Positions 8,737 through 18,532 of a stretch of 64,000 nt of DNA are shown here, piece by piece. Made by a program: the position numbers and the translations under genes. The notes beneath the pieces are model-generated. The model searched no databases, was not told the origin of the DNA, and saw only the letters and a list, made by a program, of their open reading frames with translations. How positions within the stretch are numbered: position 1 is the stretch's first letter; every line of letters begins with the position of its first letter. Source of the stretch: JAPHTQ01 sp050295975 (lineage in GTDB: Bacteria > Pseudomonadota > Gammaproteobacteria > Thiohalomonadales > Thiohalomonadaceae). Location of the stretch: positions 7,277 to 71,276 of the forward strand of contig JBNKQR010000007.1 of the NCBI GenBank assembly GCA_050295975.1, in the 5' to 3' direction.

Positions 8737-8752
8737 TGGCATGTAAATTGCT
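8737..8752 (+). promoter_or_regulatory. sigma54 promoter of the TPR-sulfotransferase gene
   Basis: TGGCATGTAAATTGCT is a near-consensus -24/-12 element on the plus strand, with transcription expected near 8763, about 50 bp before the gene's ATG. It puts this non-canonical gene under the same sigma factor as flrBC, fliD and flgB. Confidence 0.82.
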
Positions 8753-8812
8753 GTTTTAACGGATAGCGTCAATATTTAATCAATACAAGAGAGCGGAATG
8801 GGAAGGCCCGAT

Positions 8813-10873
8813 ATGAACAAGCAGACCTCCACCAGCGAAGAGAAGTCAGGCAGCACTGAAGAGTTGTTGGAACTTGCCGAGCTACACCTGCGCGGCGGAG
8901 ACCTGGCCAAAGCCAGTGATCTTTGTCAGCAGGCTCTAACAGTGGATTCCACCAATGCCAATATCTACAACCTGCTTGGATTAATCGCCCTTCAGACAGG
9001 ACAGAGTGAGCTGGCAAAGGAGTTCTTCCTTACCGCCGTCACATTCGATCCGGATCGGGCGCTGTACCAGCGCAACCTGGGGGCAGCCAGCTATGCCCTG
9101 GGGGAAGACAAAAATGCTGAAAAACAATTCCGTAAGGCACTGGAACTGGATCCCGAGGATCACGAAGCGCTCTTTAACCTGGCCCTGATCCTGAAGTTCA
9201 GCAGACGTTTGACTGAGGCGCTCCCCCTGCTGGAGAAATCAGTACTGGCACGAAAGGGCGACCCTCAACCCCTGGCACAACTGGCTGACCTTCACCTGAC
9301 ACTGCAGCACTTTAGCGACGCGGAAAAGATCGCCCGTGCGGCAGAGACCATCGCTCCCAACAATCCGCTTAGCCTGAATGCCCTGATGATCGCTACTCGG
9401 TATCTGGGTAACCCACTCGAATCGGCATTCTGGGGCCACAAACTGGTTGAGGTGGAACCGCTCAAGGCCACCAATCATGCCAACCTGGCCAAGGCCTATG
9501 TTGATTATGGTAAAACCCAACTAGCTATCGAACACGCTCGCCGGGCTCTGCAACTAGATCCCAATGATGCGGAAAGTCACTGCACACTGTCTGCTGCCAT
9601 CGGCGTAGAAGGGATGTGGAAAGAGGCGTTGGAACATACCGACCAAGCGATTGCGCTAAACCCGGATGAGACCCGCTATCTGGTGCAAAAAGCGGGACTC
9701 TTACAGCGTATGGGCAGAAATGAAGAGGCATTCGAACTGGTACAACCGATGATCAGTGGCAAACAGCGCATCAACACCGACGCCCTGCAAATTTACATTA
9801 CTTTGGCAAAGCGTTTCGACCATACAAAAGAAGCAGACAAGCTCATCAATGACGTCATCAACAGGGACACACTACCCGACGCAGTACGTATGAGTCTGTC
9901 ATTTATTGCAGGTGCCTTCTATGACAGCATCGGCGAATATGACAAGGCATTCACCTTGTTCGACACAGCGAATCATCTGAAACCTCTCAAATATGACTGC
10001 AGCAAGGTGGAAGAGTTATTTGATCGTTATATCAACACCTTCGATGCTGAATCGCTGAAGAAAATACCCTCGGCGAGTCATGGTAGCGACAAACCAATTT
10101 TCATCATCGGCATGCCCCGCTCCGGCACCAGTCTGGTTGAGAAGATCATTGCCAGCCATCCACAGGTCTTTGGGGCTGGGGAGCTGACCGAGATCCGTAA
10201 CCTCTGCGAATCACTACCACAACGTCTGGAAACGGAAACACCATTCCCTGAGTGCGCCACCACACTTTCACAGGCACAGATGGATACCTTGGCAGCTGCC
10301 TATCTGGAATTCATTGATGGATTGAATGATACCGGGTTAGCTCACGTCACTGACAAGATGCCACAGAACTTCGTTTTTCTCGGCATGATCAGCAAACTAT
10401 TTCCTGAAGCAAAAATTATTCACTGCATGCGCAATCCGATCGATACCAGCCTCTCCTGTTACTTCCAGAACTTCGGCGCGGCGGGACTCGAATTCTCCTA
10501 TGACCTGAAAAATATGGTGCACTACTACCATCAGTACCTGCGCATCATGGAGCATTGGGAAAAGGTATTACCTGGCAGGCTCTACCACCTCAGCTATGAA
10601 CAACTCACCGCCAACAGCACCGAGGAGATCCCGAAGCTGATCGAATTCTGCGGACTGGAGTGGGATGAGGCATGTCTCTCTCCGCACAAATCGAAACTGG
10701 TGACCAAGACCGCCAGCTTCGATCAGGTACGTAAACCGATCTACCAGAGTTCACGTGAACGCTGGCGTCATTACGAAAAACATATCAAGCCATTGCTCGA
10801 TGCGTTTAAGAGAAATAAAAGCGATACCGCGAAGGTCGCGGAGAATCCAGAGACTCATTCACGGCCTTCATGA
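8813..10873 (+). CDS. TPR-repeat sulfotransferase
   Basis: Probable PAPS-dependent sulfotransferase carried on a long TPR array. Residues about 15-400 are tandem TPR helices (recurring A..A..LDP.. patterns). The C-terminal domain (about 425-670) has the 5'-phosphosulfate loop (GMPRSGTSLVEKI, about 433-445) and the 3'-phosphate motif (CMRNPIDTSLS, about 538-548), as in tyrosylprotein-type (Sulfotransfer_3) enzymes. There is no signal peptide or membrane segment, so it is cytosolic. ATG 8813 has GGGAAGG 6 nt upstream; ATG 8798 adds five residues. It runs opposite to its neighbours, diverging from fliC and converging on flgL with a 19-bp gap. Its sigma54 promoter and position suggest modification of a flagellar protein; the substrate is unknown. 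Confidence 0.88.
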   Translation: MNKQTSTSEEKSGSTEELLELAELHLRGGDLAKASDLCQQALTVDSTNANIYNLLGLIALQTGQSELAKEFFLTAVTFDPDRALYQRNLGAASYALGEDKNAEKQFRKALELDPEDHEALFNLALILKFSRRLTEALPLLEKSVLARKGDPQPLAQLADLHLTLQHFSDAEKIARAAETIAPNNPLSLNALMIATRYLGNPLESAFWGHKLVEVEPLKATNHANLAKAYVDYGKTQLAIEHARRALQLDPNDAESHCTLSAAIGVEGMWKEALEHTDQAIALNPDETRYLVQKAGLLQRMGRNEEAFELVQPMISGKQRINTDALQIYITLAKRFDHTKEADKLINDVINRDTLPDAVRMSLSFIAGAFYDSIGEYDKAFTLFDTANHLKPLKYDCSKVEELFDRYINTFDAESLKKIPSASHGSDKPIFIIGMPRSGTSLVEKIIASHPQVFGAGELTEIRNLCESLPQRLETETPFPECATTLSQAQMDTLAAAYLEFIDGLNDTGLAHVTDKMPQNFVFLGMISKLFPEAKIIHCMRNPIDTSLSCYFQNFGAAGLEFSYDLKNMVHYYHQYLRIMEHWEKVLPGRLYHLSYEQLTANSTEEIPKLIEFCGLEWDEACLSPHKSKLVTKTASFDQVRKPIYQSSRERWRHYEKHIKPLLDAFKRNKSDTAKVAENPETHSRPS

Positions 10874-10892
10874 TCTTTGTGGTAACTCTGCT

Positions 10893-12107
10893 CTAGATGT
10901 AATTAAACAGGGAAAGATTCTGCACTCGAGTAAAGGCCTTTTGTGATGCTTCCAGACCAACCAGTTGCAGGTTGAGACGACTAATCGCCGAAGCGTAGTC
11001 AAGATCATTGAGAGTAGAAATGCTTTCATCCACCTGAAGCAGGAAATTCTCACTGATATTGTTTTGATCGTCTATGGCATTCAGACGTGCACCAATATCG
11101 GCCCGAACATTCAATACTTTTGCCAGTGTTTGATCCAGATCGGTCAGTGAACGGTTGACCGAATTACCCAGCTTCGCCTGAGTATTGTCGTTCGATACTG
11201 GTGTTTCAAAGGCGGTTATCAGATTATTGATGGTGCTAAAGATATCCTGCTCATTACTTGGGGTAATGATAAAGGTATCGGCATCATTAGGTGCGCCTTT
11301 GACCGACACCTGAATTCCGTCGAAAGTGATTGCGCTACCGTCAGTATAGGCCACTGGCCCCAACACAGTCGCTCCACTGACATTATCCACAATGGTATAT
11401 TCATCGGCGGTGGTATCGCCATTATTGTCGGCGAAATTAATCGTGTAGTCATGTGCAGTGTAGAGTGACTTGTCGACCACAGAGCCCGCATCAATCACCC
11501 CAGTTCCGGTGTGCACTCCCTCGCTGGTGCGATACACACCATTACCATTGAGTACGTTCATAAAGACCTGATTGCCAGGATCGCCATCGGCAATACGACG
11601 GCTGGTACCGATCTGCAAAAATCGTTGACCACTGTCTCCACTATATTGAAACCCGGTAGTCGTCTTACTGAACGGCATCGTCAGACCTTGATTCCCGGCA
11701 AACAGATATTGCCCATTATTGTCGGTGGCGTTGGCCAGCCCCATCACTTCATCAAGGATCTGGCGTAGCTCTTTTGCCAGGGATTCACGATCACTGCTAC
11801 TAATATGGCTGTTGTTACCATAGACCGCCAGCTCACGTACCCGTTGCAGTTGTGTGGTAACCCCATCCAACGTGCCCTCTTCGATACTTAGTCTGGCCGT
11901 CGCCGCATCGGCATTGAGCCGATAACGTTCGGTCTGACTCTTTGATTGCTGCAAGCTGAGAATAGCGGCACTGGCAACAGGATCATCGGAAGGATTGATG
12001 ATACGCTTTCCTGTCGCCACCTGCATTTGCGTGTGGCTAAGTTTGGCTTGCTGATCAAGGATTGAATTGATCGCGCCCATTTGCATCTGGTTGGTGGAAA
12101 TACGCAT
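10893..12107 (-). CDS. flgL: FlgL hook-filament junction protein (HAP3)
   Basis: Second junction protein between hook and filament. Flagellin-like ends are present: N-terminal MRISTNQMQMGAINSILDQQ with VATGKRIINPSDDPVASAAIL, and a C-terminal helix (LDYASAISRLNLQLVGLEASQKAF). ATG 12107 lies 4 bp after the flgK stop with GGGG upstream; longer readings would overlap flgK. 404 aa, larger than enteric FlgL (about 317 aa) because of an inserted middle segment (about 180-300). It is the last gene of the flg operon. Confidence 0.93.
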   Translation of the reverse strand: MRISTNQMQMGAINSILDQQAKLSHTQMQVATGKRIINPSDDPVASAAILSLQQSKSQTERYRLNADAATARLSIEEGTLDGVTTQLQRVRELAVYGNNSHISSSDRESLAKELRQILDEVMGLANATDNNGQYLFAGNQGLTMPFSKTTTGFQYSGDSGQRFLQIGTSRRIADGDPGNQVFMNVLNGNGVYRTSEGVHTGTGVIDAGSVVDKSLYTAHDYTINFADNNGDTTADEYTIVDNVSGATVLGPVAYTDGSAITFDGIQVSVKGAPNDADTFIITPSNEQDIFSTINNLITAFETPVSNDNTQAKLGNSVNRSLTDLDQTLAKVLNVRADIGARLNAIDDQNNISENFLLQVDESISTLNDLDYASAISRLNLQLVGLEASQKAFTRVQNLSLFNYI

Positions 12108-12111
12108 CGTC

Positions 12112-14118
12112 TTACCCCAACGCATCAAGTAATGAATTGAATAATGACCGTGCCGTAGAAACTACCTGCGCCGTCGCCTGATAAGCCTGTTGATAACGCA
12201 TCAGATCCGCCGCCTCTTGATCCAGATTGACTCCAGAGACCGATTCACGTCTTGCTGTGGCCTGTTCCAGCATGCTTTTTTGTGCGGTACCGGCTACATC
12301 GGCCTGATGGGTACGGGTACCGATCATGGAAACCAGTTGTCCATATGCGCCTTGAAAATCCACCGTTGCCCCGGCACCGTTATCAATCATCGTCAGTTTG
12401 CTTTGCAATCCGGCTAGTTCCAACGCATTGCGATTGTCACTCGCTGCGCCGACATTCCGCTCCAGGGTAAAGGTGTCATTACTCAGTGGTGTACGGCTGA
12501 TAGTAAATTGCATGCCACTGTAACCGATAGTGGTATCCACACCGGGAACATAAGCTGTCGGTCCAGAGACCAGGGCGCCGCCGGAATTGTAGATCGCGTA
12601 TTGATCGACATTGGGCTCATTGCCCGGAACGCTAGCGGAAAAGACCACGGTAAATGAGCCTACGGTATTAAATACCGCATCGGTCACGTAGTTGGGATCG
12701 ACCGGATTGGTAATGCGTTCACCCTGCGTGATAAGCGCATCACCGCGATTAGAGGCATTATCGAAGGCACGGACCGCGCCAGCAGCGGCGATATCCGTAA
12801 CATCGTTCACCAAAACGCCAATCCCTTTCGATGCATCACGTGTTGGCCGGATCTCGAAACTGTCTCCGATAGTCAGTGCATTATTAATGGTGATGGAGAA
12901 TCCATCGGCCGTGGTATAGGTGCTACCCATCGGTGCATTAAAACTATCGACGAGGGTATTGTCTGGCAAACTATACAGATTGTAATTATCAGCGCCGAGG
13001 TAACGCAGTTCGTAGTCCTTGGCCTTCAACAGTGACGCGTCTGTTATGGTTGAGGTCACTGCCCCCGCGGCCAAGCCCGCAGCAGAGTTGGTATCGTTGT
13101 TTAACACCGACACATTGTCAGCTGCCATAAAATCGGTGAAGAAGTTGCCACCCAATACATCATTCAGTGTCAATCCCTGGACATGCTGCTCATTAAATTT
13201 TGCGGCAAGCCCTATCGCAACCCGGCCCAACAGATTGAGTGAAGGATCGAGTATTTCATCCTTAAACTGGAACAGACCACCTAGTTTGCCTCCGCTGATC
13301 AACTTTGTGACATCGGCACCACTAGTACTCACACCAGAAGTCAGTTCAATCGTAATCTCCTGCGGGTCGAACTGATTTTTACCCACCACAAACTTATTGG
13401 CGGTTCCACCGATGACCAGCGCCTGCCCCTTTCCAACGAAGACGTTCATTGCACCATCTTCCTGGGTGGTGGTCGTCACGCTGATCCGTTCAGCCATTTG
13501 GCGCAGCATTTCGTCACGTTGATCAAGCAGGTCATTTGGTGGTTGACCAAAACTTTTACTCTCCAACACGATTTGCTTGTTGATCGTAGAGATGGAATCG
13601 GCCAGACCATTGATTTCATCGATGGTGGTGGTCACATCGGTGCTCATTGCCCGATTCAGATCGTTGACGCTCTGATACATGTAATGCATCCGCTCTGCCA
13701 GAGTTTCAGCAGAGGTCAGTAGTACCTGTCGCGCAGGTGTCGAGCCGGGAGAATCTGCAACGCCCTGCATCGCATTAAAAAATTCCTGCAGTGTTGGCGT
13801 AATACCCGCGTCACTATCAGAGAGAAGATTATCGACCCGACTGGCAAGATCGTAGTAACTATTCAGAGAGGAACTGGTACTGGTCTGCACCCGCATTTGC
13901 TCGACGATGAACTGGTCGTAAACCCTTTCGATGGTCGATACCCGCACGCCGGCACCAACAAAACCAAAACCAAACCCTTGCGGATTGATGGTGGTGAGTT
14001 GGGTACGCTGACGACTGTAGCCCTGAGTATTGGCGTTGGAGATATTGTGGCTGATAGTGGTCATCGCACGTTGGTACGACAATAACCCTGATGTTCCGAT
14101 TCCAAATATGTCAGCCAT
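12112..14118 (-). CDS. flgK: FlgK hook-filament junction protein (HAP1)
   Basis: First junction protein above the hook. The N-terminus (DIFGIGTSGLLSYQRAM, then HNISNANTQGYSRQRTQL) is the axial-protein signature, and the C-terminus (SGVNLDQEAADLMRYQQAYQ, STARSLFNSLLDALG) is the FlgK D0 helix. 668 aa, somewhat longer than enteric FlgK (547 aa), with the extra length in the variable middle. It follows flgJ with a 44-bp gap that shows no promoter. Confidence 0.95.
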   Translation of the reverse strand: MADIFGIGTSGLLSYQRAMTTISHNISNANTQGYSRQRTQLTTINPQGFGFGFVGAGVRVSTIERVYDQFIVEQMRVQTSTSSSLNSYYDLASRVDNLLSDSDAGITPTLQEFFNAMQGVADSPGSTPARQVLLTSAETLAERMHYMYQSVNDLNRAMSTDVTTTIDEINGLADSISTINKQIVLESKSFGQPPNDLLDQRDEMLRQMAERISVTTTTQEDGAMNVFVGKGQALVIGGTANKFVVGKNQFDPQEITIELTSGVSTSGADVTKLISGGKLGGLFQFKDEILDPSLNLLGRVAIGLAAKFNEQHVQGLTLNDVLGGNFFTDFMAADNVSVLNNDTNSAAGLAAGAVTSTITDASLLKAKDYELRYLGADNYNLYSLPDNTLVDSFNAPMGSTYTTADGFSITINNALTIGDSFEIRPTRDASKGIGVLVNDVTDIAAAGAVRAFDNASNRGDALITQGERITNPVDPNYVTDAVFNTVGSFTVVFSASVPGNEPNVDQYAIYNSGGALVSGPTAYVPGVDTTIGYSGMQFTISRTPLSNDTFTLERNVGAASDNRNALELAGLQSKLTMIDNGAGATVDFQGAYGQLVSMIGTRTHQADVAGTAQKSMLEQATARRESVSGVNLDQEAADLMRYQQAYQATAQVVSTARSLFNSLLDALG

Positions 14119-14162
14119 GTTATTTCATCCTGTCGCTATCACTATGCGAACAGCCAACCTCC

Positions 14163-15125
14163 TCAGGAAGTTAGCGTCCCCTCGGCCGGAAGGTTTAGCC
14201 CCTCGCCTGCCTGAACCAGTAAGTCACTGTTCAAAATACGTTTTATCTTTCCTGCATAGGCCGGGTCGGTGGCGTAGCCGGCCTTCTGCAACTGCTCGGC
14301 GAATTGACTACCATCGCCACCCTGTTCCAGTGCATGGCGGTAACGACCACTGTTCTGCAGGAAGGCGCTGTAGTCAGCGAAGCATGCTTCCAACGAATCG
14401 TAAGAGCGGAAGCTGGCCTGTTCGCGCACGGTGACGCCGTTGCGGTATTCCAGCGTCTGCTTGCCGACCCGTTCACCCTGCCAGCTAGAACCGGCCTTGA
14501 TGTTGAACAGATTGAAGCTGCTCTTGCCGTTGGTGTGGCGGATCACCGATTTACCCCAACCGGTCTCCAGTGCAGCCTGGGCCAGGATCGCCCGCGGGTC
14601 GATGCCCAACTCCTCTCCTGCCTTTTGTGCATGTGGCAGCAGGGTATTAATGAATGACTCCGGTGAATCGAAGCGCGGTTCGGTCTGGATTGCAGTGCTG
14701 TTCGCATTCATACCGGGGAGTGCCTGAGTAAAGGTGTAGTGGCTACGCGCCGGTACGCTTTTATCCAGAACCGCCCCATCACTCTGCTGTTCTGTTTCAT
14801 CGGTCTGCTGTGGCACGGTCTTCTGCAGCTGCTGCACCAGCAGTTTCGCCAGGCCCATGCCGTTGCCATTCTCACTCATACTGAGACTGAGCTGCTTGTC
14901 GTACATGTCCTGATAGAGACGGGTCTGGTCGTTATCGAACAACCCGTTCTCATCGCCACCCGCATCGCGCATACTTTTCAACATCATCTGCATAAACAGC
15001 GCCTCGAACTGGCGGGCAACTTTTTCCAGCGCCTGGGACGGATTCTTTCCCGCCTCACGTCGCAGCGCCGTCAACTCCTGCATGTCGACGTAGTTGCTAC
15101 CGCTCTGGACGCTGTTATTCAGCAT
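14163..15125 (-). CDS. flgJ: FlgJ rod-cap protein with peptidoglycan hydrolase domain
   Basis: Two-domain FlgJ: the N-terminal half (about 1-110, VARQFEALFMQMMLKSMRDA) caps the growing rod, and the C-terminal half (about 160-310) is a glucosaminidase/muramidase that opens the peptidoglycan (LAQAALETGWGKSVI, with the catalytic Glu in ETGWG). The two are joined by a polar Gln/Ser linker. 320 aa matches the dual-domain gammaproteobacterial type. The start is 2 bp after the flgI stop, indicating tight coupling. Confidence 0.95.
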   Translation of the reverse strand: MLNNSVQSGSNYVDMQELTALRREAGKNPSQALEKVARQFEALFMQMMLKSMRDAGGDENGLFDNDQTRLYQDMYDKQLSLSMSENGNGMGLAKLLVQQLQKTVPQQTDETEQQSDGAVLDKSVPARSHYTFTQALPGMNANSTAIQTEPRFDSPESFINTLLPHAQKAGEELGIDPRAILAQAALETGWGKSVIRHTNGKSSFNLFNIKAGSSWQGERVGKQTLEYRNGVTVREQASFRSYDSLEACFADYSAFLQNSGRYRHALEQGGDGSQFAEQLQKAGYATDPAYAGKIKRILNSDLLVQAGEGLNLPAEGTLTS

Positions 15126-15127
15126 AT

Positions 15128-16228
15128 TTAGATCACGATCAGTTCGGCGCGCAGTGCACCGGCCTGTTTCAGTGCCTCTAGGATCGCCATCAAATCACCG
15201 GGGGCTGCACCTACCTGGTTTACGGCCTTGACGATCTCATCCAGATCCACGCCGGGATTGAAGACAAACATATGGTTCTTCTCCTCCTCCACGTTCACAT
15301 TGGAGCGTGGTACCACTGCGGTGGTGCCACCGGACAACGGACCGGGCTGACTGACCAGTGGGTCTTCGGTGATAGTGACGGTCATGCTGCCGTGGGTTAC
15401 CGCCGCCGGCATCACCTTGACGTTCTTGCCGATGACGACGGTTCCGGTACGTGAGTTAACCACGATCTTCGCCGCCGCCTCGCCCGGAACCAGACTGAGG
15501 TTTTCCAGCATCGCCACATAGGAGACACGCTGTGCCGGATCGAGTGGTGCATTGACCTTAATAGAAGAAGCATCCATTGGTAGTGCCGTACCGGGACCGA
15601 TACTGGTATTGATCGCTTCAGCCAGACGGTAGGCGGTGGTGAAATCCGAGCGATGCAGATTGAGGGTCAGGGTATTGCCCTGGCCAAAGCCACTCTGTAC
15701 CGCGACCTCTACGGTGGCACCGTTAGGGATACGACCGACACTGGGAATATTGACGGTAATGCGTGAGCCATCACTCCCGGCAGCACCAAAACCACCAACC
15801 ACCAGATTACCTTGTGCCAGGGCATACACCTTGCCATCGACACCCTTCAGAGGAGTCATTAACAGGGTGCCGCCACGCAGACTTTTAGCGTTACCGATGG
15901 AGGAGACCGTAATGTCGATCTTCTGTCCCGGTTTGGTGAAGGCGGGTAACACCGCACTGACAGAAACTGCAGCGACGTTCTTCACCTGAGGATTGATGTT
16001 GGACGGTATGGTGACACCGAGTCGATTGAGCATACTCTTCAAACTCTGCACGGTGAACGGTGTCTGACTGGTCTGGTCACCACTACCGTCGAGACCGACC
16101 ACCAGTCCGTAACCGAGTAACTGGTTGTCTCGCACCCCACCTACCGAGGCCAGGTCCTTAATCCGCTCTGCCTGTACTGCACTGGCAAAAAGTAAAAGCG
16201 CAGTGGCGATGTAAATTTTGATCTTCAT
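15128..16228 (-). CDS. flgI: FlgI periplasmic P-ring protein
   Basis: Forms the P ring around the rod in the peptidoglycan layer. A Sec signal peptide (MKIKIYIATALLLFASAVQA) is followed by ERIKDLASVGGVRDNQLLGY, the conserved mature N-terminus, and VVGLDGSGDQT. 366 aa, the usual size. Two ATGs are close: 16228 has AGGAG at 7-nt spacing, whereas 16234 is only 1 nt from it, so 16228 is chosen. It starts 10 bp after the flgH stop. Confidence 0.96.
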   Translation of the reverse strand: MKIKIYIATALLLFASAVQAERIKDLASVGGVRDNQLLGYGLVVGLDGSGDQTSQTPFTVQSLKSMLNRLGVTIPSNINPQVKNVAAVSVSAVLPAFTKPGQKIDITVSSIGNAKSLRGGTLLMTPLKGVDGKVYALAQGNLVVGGFGAAGSDGSRITVNIPSVGRIPNGATVEVAVQSGFGQGNTLTLNLHRSDFTTAYRLAEAINTSIGPGTALPMDASSIKVNAPLDPAQRVSYVAMLENLSLVPGEAAAKIVVNSRTGTVVIGKNVKVMPAAVTHGSMTVTITEDPLVSQPGPLSGGTTAVVPRSNVNVEEEKNHMFVFNPGVDLDEIVKAVNQVGAAPGDLMAILEALKQAGALRAELIVI

Positions 16229-16238
16229 GACCATGCTC

Positions 16239-16922
16239 CTAGAAAGGCCACAGCGGGCCGTTGAAGAAACGGCCCAGCCAGCCCTGTCGGTTGGAATCGG
16301 CGATCGCGCCGTTACCGCTATAGAGGATCTCGGCGTTGGCGACCTTGGTCGAATCGATGGTGTTATCCGGAGCGATGTCTTCCGGACGAACGATACCGGA
16401 GAGACGTACGTACTCATCACCGGTGTTGAGGGTTAAACGTTTTTCACCGCGCACCACCAGATTGCCGTTGGGCAGAACGTTGGCGACGAACACGGTAATG
16501 CTGCCGGTCAGACTGTTGCTCTGTGCACTGGCACCATCGCCGGTGAATTCGTTTCCGTTAACAGCGCCAGCGGTAAGTATGTCGTTACCGTTATGCAGCA
16601 CTGGCGCACCAAATATCGACGGCGTTCCAAGAGAAATTGTGCTGTCCTTGGCGGTGCTGGTAGATGCCTTTTTCTGTGCGTTGGTCTTTTCGGTCAGGGT
16701 GACGGTGAGCAGATCACCGACCCCGCGGGCACGAGAATCCTCAAACATGTTGCGGCTAAAGCCCGCCTGATAGATCGCACCATTGGTCGGTGCTGGCGCT
16801 TGAGCAGCAACAGGAAATGCCGGTGCAAATCCGGCGTCATGCTCCGGCACCGTACCGCAGGCAGCGAGCAGCACCATGGCAGCAATCAGCGCGAGTCTGT
16901 TGAGTATCTTTGTGCCTTTCAT
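16239..16922 (-). CDS. flgH: FlgH outer-membrane L-ring lipoprotein
   Basis: Forms the L ring in the outer membrane. The signal peptide ends in a lipobox (LLAAC, Cys about residue 22), and the conserved GVGDLLTVTLTEKTNAQKKAST and SGIVRPEDIAPDNTIDSTKVANAEI blocks are intact. 227 aa. ATG 16922 has GAGG at 8-nt spacing; a GTG at 16931 directly abuts that site and is less likely. Confidence 0.96.
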   Translation of the reverse strand: MKGTKILNRLALIAAMVLLAACGTVPEHDAGFAPAFPVAAQAPAPTNGAIYQAGFSRNMFEDSRARGVGDLLTVTLTEKTNAQKKASTSTAKDSTISLGTPSIFGAPVLHNGNDILTAGAVNGNEFTGDGASAQSNSLTGSITVFVANVLPNGNLVVRGEKRLTLNTGDEYVRLSGIVRPEDIAPDNTIDSTKVANAEILYSGNGAIADSNRQGWLGRFFNGPLWPF

Positions 16923-16949
16923 AACCTTCACCTCACTGCTTGCTCACGC

Positions 16950-17735
16950 CTAGATGTTGTTGTTGATGTACTGCAACATCTGGTCGTTGGTCGCGATCGC
17001 CTTGGAGTTGATCTCGTAGGCGCGCTGAGTCTCAATCATGTTGACCATCTCCTCCACCACATTGACGTTGGAGGTTTCGAGTGCGCCCTGCATTACTGTG
17101 CCGACGCCGTTCAGCCCGGGGTTACTCAACTGCGGTGCGCCACTGGCGACGGTCTCCTGGAACAGGTTCTGTCCTAGCGGTTGCAGGCCGGTCGGATTAA
17201 CGAAGTCGGCCAACTGAATGGTGCCGACCTGGGTCGGTGCGGTGTTACCCGGTTCCATTACCGAGACCACGCCGTCCTGTCCCACAGTGATGCTCTGTGC
17301 ACCGGAAGGAATGGTGATCGCTGGCTGCAGGAGATAACCGCTGGAAGTGACCATCTGTCCCTGGGAGTCGATCTGGAATGTGCCGTCGCGGGAATAACCG
17401 AGACTGCCGTCGGGGCGCAGGATCTGGTAAAAGCCGCGCCCTTCAATGGCCACGTCGAGGGCATTTCCTGTCTGTTCGATACTGCCCTGGGTATGCAGTT
17501 TTTCTGTGGCAACGGTGTGCACACCGGTACCGCGCATCAGGCCGGAAGGAAGTACCGTATCCTGGCTGCTCTGTGCACCAGGCTGGCGTACGCTTTGGTA
17601 CATCAGGTCTTCGAACACCGCACGGTCGCGTTTAAAACCGGTGGTGCTGACGTTGGCCAGATTGTTGGACACTACGCCCATCTTGGTCTGCTGTGCTTCC
17701 AGTCCAGTTTTTGCTATCCAGAGTGCCGGGTTCAT
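16950..17735 (-). CDS. flgG: FlgG distal rod protein
   Basis: Distal rod subunit, 261 aa, the canonical length. It carries the axial-protein N-terminus (ALWIAKTGLEAQQTKMGVVSNNLAN) and C-terminus (NVNVVEEMVNMIETQRAYEI). It sits between flgF and flgH; its gap from flgF (28 bp) carries a plain ribosome-binding site and no promoter. Confidence 0.97.
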   Translation of the reverse strand: MNPALWIAKTGLEAQQTKMGVVSNNLANVSTTGFKRDRAVFEDLMYQSVRQPGAQSSQDTVLPSGLMRGTGVHTVATEKLHTQGSIEQTGNALDVAIEGRGFYQILRPDGSLGYSRDGTFQIDSQGQMVTSSGYLLQPAITIPSGAQSITVGQDGVVSVMEPGNTAPTQVGTIQLADFVNPTGLQPLGQNLFQETVASGAPQLSNPGLNGVGTVMQGALETSNVNVVEEMVNMIETQRAYEINSKAIATNDQMLQYINNNI

Positions 17736-17763
17736 AGTCGTTCTCCTGCTATTTCAGATGACC

Positions 17764-18507
17764 TTAGGTCACCTTGAGTAGTTGATCGGTGGCGCCATCG
17801 TTCTCTTTCGCGGTGTTCATCATTTTTACCTGCATCTCGTACTGCCGCTGCAGCTCGATCATTCGCACCATTGCCTCAACCCCGCTAACGTTACTTCCCT
17901 CGAGCGAACCGGAGACCAGCACCACGCTGGCATCGGCGGGAGCGGTGCTGCCATCATTAAGACGGATCAAACCGTCCTCACTCTTGGTCAACATTGCCGG
18001 ATCAGGATTAACCAGTTTGATTCGGTCCACTTCGGCCAGGGTGCTGGCCGCCTGTCCTACTGGACGAATGGAGATGGTGCCGTCGGCTCCGATCTGCAGG
18101 GTCTCTGCGGGCGGTACGGTGATCGGTGCGCCACTACTTCCGAGTACCGGATGTCCGGCACCGGTGGTCAACATGCCGCTGGCATCGATGCGCAGATCAC
18201 CAGCACGGGTATAGCCTTCGCTACCGTCGCGGGACTGCACCGCGATCCAGCCATTGCCGAGGATCGCCGTATCGAGGTCGCGACCGGTCGCATTGACCGG
18301 CCCAGAGCGCATATCAACCCCAGGACGCTCGGTCATGGCGTAGACCCGACTCGGCATCCCTTCGCCGTAGACCGGCATGCTGCGCAACTGCTCCAGGTCC
18401 GCCTTGAAGCCGGTGGTGGAGGCGTTGGCCAGGTTGTTGGTGTTCACCGCCTGCGCCTCCATGGTCTGCTTGGCGGTGGACATGGCCAGATAGAGCATAC
18501 GATCCAT
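17764..18507 (-). CDS. flgF: FlgF proximal rod protein
   Basis: Proximal rod subunit, 247 aa. The N-terminus is MDRMLYLAMSTAKQTMEAQA with NTNNLANASTTGFKADLEQL, and the C-terminus holds VSGVEAMVRMIELQRQYEMQ. Size and order in the flg operon are standard, and it overlaps nothing. Confidence 0.96.
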   Translation of the reverse strand: MDRMLYLAMSTAKQTMEAQAVNTNNLANASTTGFKADLEQLRSMPVYGEGMPSRVYAMTERPGVDMRSGPVNATGRDLDTAILGNGWIAVQSRDGSEGYTRAGDLRIDASGMLTTGAGHPVLGSSGAPITVPPAETLQIGADGTISIRPVGQAASTLAEVDRIKLVNPDPAMLTKSEDGLIRLNDGSTAPADASVVLVSGSLEGSNVSGVEAMVRMIELQRQYEMQVKMMNTAKENDGATDQLLKVT

Positions 18508-18532
18508 GACGTTTCCTCACTCGTTACCGCGG

